Assembly: GCA_020063545.1 (NCBI GenBank)
Contig: JAGUUF010000125.1
Location: forward strand, 1 to 18,685
Reading direction: 5' to 3'
Source: Cytophagales bacterium
GTDB taxonomy: Bacteria > Bacteroidota > Bacteroidia > Cytophagales > Cyclobacteriaceae
Length of the DNA stretch: 18,685 bases
Below the pieces are notes generated by a model that was not told the DNA's origin, did no database searches, and saw nothing but the letters and a program-made list of their open reading frames with translations. Positions 13,199-18,685 of this stretch are shown piece after piece. Position 1 is the first letter of the stretch; each line of letters starts with the position of its first letter. A program made the translations under genes and the position numbers.

Positions 13199-15856
13199 TT
13201 AATCGGCAATTCGCTTCTCAATGGAGCGCAGCATAAACCTCCGCAAAAAGCCTTCAACCGGCAGGATGACAAACGCAATGCCCACTTGTATGGCAAACTC
13301 CACCACGGGGCCGCCTTCGGTGGCAAAGGTTGACCCGGCAATCGTCTGGATAAACTCAATTAAAATAATAATGGAAAGCAGGGAAAGCACACGGCTCACA
13401 AACCGGTACCGGTTGCTCAACTGAAAGGAAGCAAAAACCAGCACCGTGAACACGGCAAACTCCAGCGCATAAAACCACGGGCGCTTCCAGTAAGGCGGCA
13501 AAACCCGTATGCGCACCTGCTCCATATCGGTTATCCTGCCAAAAATGTCTTTTGCCTGTACGGCCAGGCTATAATCGCCCGGGGGCAGGTATGGAAAATC
13601 AATCCGGTTATTGGATACCGACCAGCCCGACCACGCCTCGCTCAGGCCGAGCATCCGGTACCGGTATTCAACAGCATGCCCGCTGATGTAGTCAGGCTTA
13701 ACCACTTCAACACGTACTGAATTGTTATCCTGATCGAGTTTAAGGAAGCTGGCCCGGGTTAGCGTTGAATTGTTTTGTTCAATCCATTTAAGCAGCAACG
13801 GGTACGTGGTTTCGTACGGCAATATCCGGTTGGTGTTAAAATAAACCAGTTCATTATTGCCGGTAATAATCCACAGGTTTTCACCTGGTTCATCGGTGGC
13901 GATGTACCGGATATCGTTCAGCAGGTTAAGCAGTCGTACTTTTTGCTGATCACCTTTGCCCAGCATATACCAGTTATGCTCATCGCGAAACCACAGGGTG
14001 CGGCCATCGGCAAAACTGGCCAGTGGTCTCTCCAGCGAATCAATCTTTACCAGCTTTTTAGTCTGCATGTCGGCATAATAAAAACCCGATGCGGTTGTGA
14101 ACATTACTTTTTGGTTATCGGCTATGCCCAATACACGGTCATACTCCGCAAATTCAACATCCATACCTTCGGGCGCCCCGCCTTGCTTGAACGGCAGGCG
14201 GTAAATTTTATCGAGGCCGCACAACCAGAGGGCACCGGGTTCTTCAAAAATGTAGGTCACCAGGTTGTCGATGTTGCTGATGAGGCTGTCTTCTTTCCAG
14301 GTATTCTTAACCAGGCCTACACGATGGAGTTTGTCATCATAGGTTGAAATGATAAGCGCAGGAAAATTATCGGATGCGAACAGGAAGCGCACCGGGTCTT
14401 CAATTACCGGGCGAATTGTTTTTCCGTCAATTTCAAACGCACCGCTAAGCCCGGAGGCAATAAGCCGGCCTTTCCAAACAGCGAGTCCGGTAACTTTTGA
14501 ATCTACTCCGTCAATCCGCTTATACACATAGTGCGATGAGCGGAGTATGCGTTTAACCCGCTTTTCCTTTCTGTACCTGATTTTGTTTGTCGCGCCAGGC
14601 TGTTGCCCGGTTGTTGCCTGCGGTTGCTGAACGGTTTCCTGCTGGTTTTTCTTCCTGCGCAGAAAACTGAATATGCCTCCCTTTTCTTTTTGCTCCTGCT
14701 TCAATTCAACCGGTGCCGTATTAGTTGTTTTAGTTTCCTTTGACTTACCGGATTGTTTAACGGGAACATCCACATAATAAACCAGTTCATCATAAAAATC
14801 CTCACGCTCCAGGCTGTATAAGCCTAACGATGTTCCGACATACACCCTTCCCTTGTAAGTCCTGGCGCATAACACATTTCCTTGCAGGCCCTGGTAATAC
14901 CGGAATGAACGGAATGGCAGGAATGGCGCGATGCGGGTAAACCCGTAGGCATGCGCCACCCAGATATTCTGGTTCTTGTCGCAGGCGATGGAAAAAATCT
15001 CATTATCGGGCAAACCGGTTGAATAGTTTATGATTTGTTCGGTTATACCCGTTTTCGGGTTAACGAACAATACTCCACCGCGGAGGGTACCCAGCGCTAC
15101 AAGGTCGGCCGTAACCCAGGTTGCATTTACGATTACGCTGGCGCTGGCATAAGCCGCATCGGCCAGGATAATCTCCCTTGGCTTCAGGTTTTTTTCGCAC
15201 AGGTAAATGCGGCTGTCGGTAGTTCCCAGCAAGTACGTATCCCCAAAACGTTCGGCAAAACTCAGCGAAATACTATCGCTTTTAAAAAAATTGCGGGCTT
15301 CAATGTGCTTGTTAACCACCATGCCTGTTGCGCCTGCTTCTGAACTGACCAGCACATTGCCGAATATTTCATTCAGTGCAATCCAGCCTGACTCCGCTGG
15401 TGCTTCTATTCTCGTTACACTGTCGTCCGAATAGAGAAAGACATGGCGATCATTCAGGAAAAATAAATCGCCATCAACCACACTCAACTGAAAAGAAAAG
15501 GCAGCATCGGGTTTTTCATATATGGGCCGGTAAGCCTCTATGCCTTTGTCGCTCAGATCAATTTTGCCAAAGCCCCTCGAACCTGCAACGTAGAGCACAT
15601 CGTCATTAACCAGTTTTAGTGAATAAGCAGGCCCGTTGGTGCGAATCTGATCCCAGTTGCGGCCGTCAAAGCGCAGTACCCCGCGCTGTGTTGCAAAATA
15701 AAACAGGCCGCGCTTGTCCTGAACGATGTCGTAGCAGGTGTTGTTTAGCCGATCCTGTTCGGGCGTAAAGTGCGACAGGAAATAACTGCCGGTTTGAGCC
15801 AGCGTGGTTACCGACAACAGGAGCCCATACAGCAAATACAACCACTTCTTAACCAT
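13199..15856 (-). CDS. Membrane-anchored propeller/Y_Y_Y sensor-like protein without output domain
   Basis: An 885-residue protein. Signal peptide 1-20 (ending TTLAQ). Two-component-regulator-type propeller repeats run across about 35-680; examples are YDIVQDKRGLFYFATQRGV (42-60), FSIACDKNQNIWVAHAYGF (288-306) and GALWLCGLDKIYRL (541-554). A Y_Y_Y domain follows at about 725-785 (YRYRMLGL, FPYLPPGDYSLAVQAKD). The C terminus has about three hydrophobic helices (about 794-813, 822-840, 851-868) and ends IEKRIAD. Classical hybrid sensors with this front half continue into a histidine kinase, response regulator or HTH domain. Here nothing follows the helices, so any signal must pass through a partner. 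Residues about 366-438 form a charged, Gln-rich insertion between blades. It is downstream of recG with a 32-nt gap. Ligand and partner are unknown. Confidence 0.88.
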   Translation of the reverse strand: MVKKWLYLLYGLLLSVTTLAQTGSYFLSHFTPEQDRLNNTCYDIVQDKRGLFYFATQRGVLRFDGRNWDQIRTNGPAYSLKLVNDDVLYVAGSRGFGKIDLSDKGIEAYRPIYEKPDAAFSFQLSVVDGDLFFLNDRHVFLYSDDSVTRIEAPAESGWIALNEIFGNVLVSSEAGATGMVVNKHIEARNFFKSDSISLSFAERFGDTYLLGTTDSRIYLCEKNLKPREIILADAAYASASVIVNATWVTADLVALGTLRGGVLFVNPKTGITEQIINYSTGLPDNEIFSIACDKNQNIWVAHAYGFTRIAPFLPFRSFRYYQGLQGNVLCARTYKGRVYVGTSLGLYSLEREDFYDELVYYVDVPVKQSGKSKETKTTNTAPVELKQEQKEKGGIFSFLRRKKNQQETVQQPQATTGQQPGATNKIRYRKEKRVKRILRSSHYVYKRIDGVDSKVTGLAVWKGRLIASGLSGAFEIDGKTIRPVIEDPVRFLFASDNFPALIISTYDDKLHRVGLVKNTWKEDSLISNIDNLVTYIFEEPGALWLCGLDKIYRLPFKQGGAPEGMDVEFAEYDRVLGIADNQKVMFTTASGFYYADMQTKKLVKIDSLERPLASFADGRTLWFRDEHNWYMLGKGDQQKVRLLNLLNDIRYIATDEPGENLWIITGNNELVYFNTNRILPYETTYPLLLKWIEQNNSTLTRASFLKLDQDNNSVRVEVVKPDYISGHAVEYRYRMLGLSEAWSGWSVSNNRIDFPYLPPGDYSLAVQAKDIFGRITDMEQVRIRVLPPYWKRPWFYALEFAVFTVLVFASFQLSNRYRFVSRVLSLLSIIILIEFIQTIAGSTFATEGGPVVEFAIQVGIAFVILPVEGFLRRFMLRSIEKRIAD

Positions 15857-15866
15857 ACCTGAATAT

Positions 15867-15874
15867 CAAAGTTA
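15867..15874 (-). promoter_or_regulatory. Possible -7 box upstream of the sensor-like gene
   Basis: On the minus strand these bases read TAACTTTG, matching TAnnTTTG. The box lies in the 32-nt gap after recG and only 10 nt before the ATG, so the leader would be extremely short. No matching -33 element was found in the recG 3' end. Weak candidate; read-through from recG is equally likely. Confidence 0.25.
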
Positions 15875-15888
15875 AAAAATCCCTGACT

Positions 15889-17994
15889 TTACCCGATACG
15901 GCTCCAGTTGGTGGTTGAACTTTGAAACAATTCAACCTGGTTTCGGATTAGGTTGTTTTCGGGTTTGGATAACGCAGGATCATCTGTTAAAACAGCCTGC
16001 GCTTCTTCACGGGCAGTTTGTAACAGTTTGCCGTCTTTGCCAATGTCGGCAATCAGCAGGTCAAGGATGCCGCTTTGCTGCGTGCCCATCAGGTCGCCAG
16101 GACCGCGCAATTGCAAATCCACTTCGGCAATTTCAAAGCCGTTGTTGGTGCGCACCATGGTTTCAATTCGTTTTTTCGATTCGGCAGTAAGTTTGAAGTT
16201 GGTCATTAATATGCAGTACGACTGCTCAGCCCCGCGGCCCACCCTTCCGCGCAACTGGTGCAGTTGCGAGAGTCCGAACCGTTCTGCGTTTTCTATCACC
16301 ATAACCGAAGCATTGGGCACATCCACGCCCACCTCTATCACGGTGGTAGCAACCATGATTTTGGTTTCGCCTTTTACAAACCGCTTCATTTCATACTCCT
16401 TGGCTTCGGGTTTCATTTTACCATGAACGATGCTTACCGGCACCTCCGGAAAGGCCCGGCAAACGCTTTCATAACCATCCATCAGGTGCTTCAGGTCAAG
16501 TTTTTCGGATTCATCTATCAGCGGATAGACAATATAAACCTGCCGGCCCTGGTCCATCTGTTCTTTTAAAAAACCGTTTACCTGCAGCCGGTGCGAATCG
16601 AATTTATGAATTGTTTTAACGGGTCTCCTCCCGGCCGGCAGCTGGTCTATTACCGACACATCCAGGTCGCCATACAAGGTCATGGCCAGGGTACGGGGAA
16701 TGGGTGTGGCCGTCATCACCAGCACATGCGGAAGCATGCCGGCATTTTTTTTCCAAAGTTTTGAACGTTGGGCCACGCCAAAGCGGTGTTGTTCATCAAT
16801 TATGGCCAGGCCTAGTTTATCAAATTTTACTTCTTCTTCAATAAGGGCATGTGTGCCAATCAAAATTTTAAGCAGTCCGGTTTGCAGGCCTTCATGGATA
16901 GTTCTGCGCTCGCTTTTTTTTGTCGAGCCGGTGAGCAGGGCAATGGGTATCTGCATCTGGCCGGCAAAGCGCTTCAGGTTAGTGTAATGCTGCTGGGCAA
17001 GTATTTCGGTGGGAGCCATCAGTGCGCATTGTGCTCCGCCTCCAACAGCAATCAGCATACATACAAATGCCACAATGGTTTTGCCGCTGCCTACATCGCC
17101 CTGCAGCAACCGGTTCATCTGTTTTCCGGACTTCATGTCGGTATAGATTTCGCGGATAACTCTTTTCTGGGCATCGGTTAACGGAAAGGGAAGAAACTCA
17201 TTGTAAAACCGGGTAAGCCGGGTTGCATCATTAAAGGTAAATCCCTGCGATTTCTCCTGCCTTACGAGTTTCAACTTCAATAAGCGCAACTGAATATAAA
17301 ATAGCTCTTCGAACTTCAGGCGGTGGGTTGCTTTTGCCAGCAGATCATGACTCTGCGGAAAATGAATGTTAATCAGTGCCGTGCGCTTATCAACAAGCTT
17401 ATGCCGGTTGAGGATCCGGCCGGGAAGGGTTTCGCGTATTTTGTCGTTTGCCAGTATAAGCAACTCACGTTGTAGTTTTGAAATGGCCTTGCTGTCAAGG
17501 TACTTCACCCTCAGTTTTTCGGTTAGCGGATAAACGGGCTGAAGGTACCCGGCTTTGGTATTCGCTTCTGTTTGTGGCTCGAATTCCGGGTGGGCGATGC
17601 TGAATTTTTTTCCGTAGCGAACGGGCGAACCAAACACCACGTACTGAATGCCGGTTTTCAGTTTTTCGTTTACCCAGCGGATTCCCTGGAACCAAACCAG
17701 TTCCATCGTGCCGGTATCATCTTCGGCATAGGCCACCAGCCTCCGCTTACTGCCCCCGCCCGCCATTTCTTTTCCGGTTATTTTCACAATCAACTGAACG
17801 GCCGGCATGGCTTCGGTTAGTTCGGCAATTTTGTAAAACCGCGTGCGGTCCTCGTACCGGAACGGGTAGTGCTGCAGCAGGTCACCAAAGGTGAAAATGC
17901 CAAGTTCCTTGTTAAGAAGGGACGCACGCTGCGGGCCCACGCCTTTCAGGAATTCAACAGGTGTATCAAAGAACCGCCTGGTAACAGTCTGCAT
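15889..17994 (-). CDS. recG: ATP-dependent DNA helicase RecG
   Basis: A 701-residue full-length RecG, the helicase that remodels stalled replication forks and branch-migrates Holliday-type junctions. The N-terminal part starts with FLKGVGPQRASLLNKELGI (15-33) and HYPFRYEDR (42-50), leading into the wedge OB domain (about 60-160). Helicase motifs: Walker A GDVGSGKT (299-306), DEQH (400-403), TATPIPRTLAMTLYGDLD (428-445), VATTVIEVGVDVPNA (548-562) and QLRGRVGRG (580-588). All catalytic motifs are intact. It is divergent from the 90-residue gene at 18110. Housekeeping, cytosolic; probably reads on into the sensor-like gene 32 nt downstream. Confidence 0.97.
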   Translation of the reverse strand: MQTVTRRFFDTPVEFLKGVGPQRASLLNKELGIFTFGDLLQHYPFRYEDRTRFYKIAELTEAMPAVQLIVKITGKEMAGGGSKRRLVAYAEDDTGTMELVWFQGIRWVNEKLKTGIQYVVFGSPVRYGKKFSIAHPEFEPQTEANTKAGYLQPVYPLTEKLRVKYLDSKAISKLQRELLILANDKIRETLPGRILNRHKLVDKRTALINIHFPQSHDLLAKATHRLKFEELFYIQLRLLKLKLVRQEKSQGFTFNDATRLTRFYNEFLPFPLTDAQKRVIREIYTDMKSGKQMNRLLQGDVGSGKTIVAFVCMLIAVGGGAQCALMAPTEILAQQHYTNLKRFAGQMQIPIALLTGSTKKSERRTIHEGLQTGLLKILIGTHALIEEEVKFDKLGLAIIDEQHRFGVAQRSKLWKKNAGMLPHVLVMTATPIPRTLAMTLYGDLDVSVIDQLPAGRRPVKTIHKFDSHRLQVNGFLKEQMDQGRQVYIVYPLIDESEKLDLKHLMDGYESVCRAFPEVPVSIVHGKMKPEAKEYEMKRFVKGETKIMVATTVIEVGVDVPNASVMVIENAERFGLSQLHQLRGRVGRGAEQSYCILMTNFKLTAESKKRIETMVRTNNGFEIAEVDLQLRGPGDLMGTQQSGILDLLIADIGKDGKLLQTAREEAQAVLTDDPALSKPENNLIRNQVELFQSSTTNWSRIG

Positions 17995-18058
17995 CAGCCG
18001 TTGGTTTCAATTTAACGGAAAGTTAATGGAGAACGCAGATTAAACCATTGGCGGTCTG

Positions 18059-18089
18059 TTTCGTCTGATTTTCCGGGTTACTATCTTTG
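18059..18089 (+). promoter_or_regulatory. Bacteroidota-type promoter for the 90-residue gene
   Basis: TATCTTTG at 18082-18089 is an exact TAnnTTTG -7 box, 20 nt before the ATG at 18110. TTTC at 18059-18062 is one base off the TTTG -33 element, with the standard 19-nt spacing. Together they make the best promoter candidate in the window and predict a leader of about 15 nt, too short for a strong ribosome binding site. Confidence 0.6.
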
Positions 18090-18109
18090 AGGTTCTGTAA
18101 TTCACGTCT

Positions 18110-18382
18110 ATGAAAGTTGGCCCTCAATCGTATCGCGGAATTGAATTTGTGTGCGTGGATGAGTTGCCTTCCAGCCAGCAGATTCTGCTTAACGCTTCGT
18201 CCGACTATCCGGAGCGAATAAAAATTCTCATCAACAGCAAGACCAAGGCGAACTGCATCCTGTACAGGGATTACGAGCAATGGTTCTATGCCGTGTACAA
18301 GCGTTCGGTGGCACCTTCGGAAAGTTTAACCCGGCAGCAGCTTGAAAACCTGCCTGTGAAACTTGCTTTCGATAAGGCTTAG
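18110..18382 (+). CDS. Hypothetical protein (90 aa)
   Basis: A 90-residue cytosolic protein with no signal peptide or membrane segment and no family I recognise. It mixes short strands (GIEFVCVDEL, RIKILINSK, NCILYRDYEQWFYAVYKR) with a C-terminal helix (TRQQLENLPVKLAF). That suggests a compact alpha/beta fold. It has a consensus promoter directly upstream, is transcribed away from recG, and its TAG stop overlaps the convergent downstream ORF by 4 nt. The promoter plus sensible composition make it a likely real gene; function unknown. Confidence 0.7.
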   Translation: MKVGPQSYRGIEFVCVDELPSSQQILLNASSDYPERIKILINSKTKANCILYRDYEQWFYAVYKRSVAPSESLTRQQLENLPVKLAFDKA

Positions 18383-18685
18383 CCGGGCCAGATGCCCTTG
18401 TCGGGAACAATTTCCAGCACATTGCCTTCTGTATCTTCGAAGTAAAAAGATTCTTTGCCGCTGTTCCATACCACCATGTCGGTAATGGGTATTCCTTTGG
18501 ACACAATCCACGCCTTGGCCTTTTCGTACTCCTCATCGGTCAGGCGCGCAGGCGTGTTCACCAGAGCGGTGTGATCGGTCATGCCGATGTCGTGCGCCAT
18601 GGCGCAAAAGCCGAGGAAACACACCTCGCTCCTCTCCAGTCCCATGGCAAGACCAATGGCCTGGCTGATAATGGAGACATTGGCC
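18379..18685 (-). CDS. Partial ORF: HD-GYP-like N part running into VOC/glyoxalase-like C part
   Basis: The reading frame is open to the right edge, so the 5' end is missing; the first Met seen (18645) is unlikely to be the start. The visible part opens with ANVSIISQAIGLAMGL, then FLGFCAMAHDIGM, which fits an HD-GYP phosphodiesterase helix pair carrying the HD motif, and continues to NTPARLTDEEYE, close to the NKPGxLTDEE segment of HD-GYP proteins. From KAKAWIVSKGIPITD on it fits the second half of a vicinal-oxygen-chelate domain: ESFYFEDTEGNVLEI and a GIWPG end are typical VOC features. Either this is a genuine chimera, a joined deletion or assembly artefact, or a divergent VOC protein whose first half only resembles HD-GYP. 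The C-terminal VOC call is the firmer one. Confidence 0.6.
   Translation of the reverse strand, partial: ANVSIISQAIGLAMGLERSEVCFLGFCAMAHDIGMTDHTALVNTPARLTDEEYEKAKAWIVSKGIPITDMVVWNSGKESFYFEDTEGNVLEIVPDKGIWPG

Noticed and set aside
1..18685. tRNA, rRNA, CRISPR array, insertion sequence or prophage
   Set aside because: No cloverleaf-type tRNA signatures, spaced direct repeats, transposase or phage genes were recognised by reading; a dedicated scan was not possible.

Overview
The window looks like a chromosomal segment of a Bacteroidota bacterium, probably Cytophagales-like. This is inferred from the gene families (Y_Y_Y/propeller sensor, VPS10-type BNR propeller protein, S15 peptidase, DinB-like protein, PBP4-type carboxypeptidase), from TAnnTTTG -7 promoter boxes, and from the scarcity of strong Shine-Dalgarno sites. 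Base composition looks even and near-balanced, and no rRNA, tRNA, CRISPR array or insertion sequence was seen.

Layout. The left edge carries the 5' part of an MFS transporter (minus strand), divergent from a small lipoprotein-like gene (plus strand). The lipoprotein gene converges, with an 8-nt overlap, on a GNAT acetyltransferase that is downstream of a secreted S15/CocE-type hydrolase. A hairpin plus T-tract separates these from a 1052-residue secreted beta-propeller (VPS10/BNR) protein. From there to 17994 everything is on the minus strand and tightly packed. In transcription order it reads: recG, an 885-residue membrane-anchored propeller/Y_Y_Y sensor-like protein, a DinB-superfamily protein, a PBP4-type D-Ala-D-Ala carboxypeptidase, a GH3 beta-N-acetylhexosaminidase, two very small TM/coiled-coil proteins, hutG (N-formylglutamate amidohydrolase) and a hutF ORF (formimidoylglutamate deiminase). 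From the DinB gene to hutF, adjacent genes overlap by 4 nt or are separated by at most 7 nt, so this is very likely one operon. On the right edge a 90-residue orphan (plus strand, with a good Bacteroidota promoter) converges on an incomplete minus-strand ORF.

How the genes fit together. HutF and HutG catalyse the last two steps of the five-step histidine degradation route (formimidoylglutamate to formylglutamate to glutamate plus formate). The PBP4-type and GH3 enzymes act in peptidoglycan turnover and recycling. No other hut genes are in view.

Most unusual points. (1) The hutF ORF carries a complete DUF559 (nuclease-fold) domain fused in frame at its N terminus. The junction is encoded by a perfect 62-bp cruciform-forming repeat, and no credible independent hutF start codon remains. 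This looks like a mobile DUF559/palindrome cassette that landed at the start of hutF and became part of the enzyme. (2) The right-edge ORF reads as the start of an HD-GYP domain running directly into the C-terminal half of a VOC/glyoxalase domain. (3) Three consecutive genes (GH3 enzyme and two TM/coiled-coil miniproteins) all end in a coiled coil with a Lys-rich tail. (4) The large sensor-like protein has no recognisable output domain.
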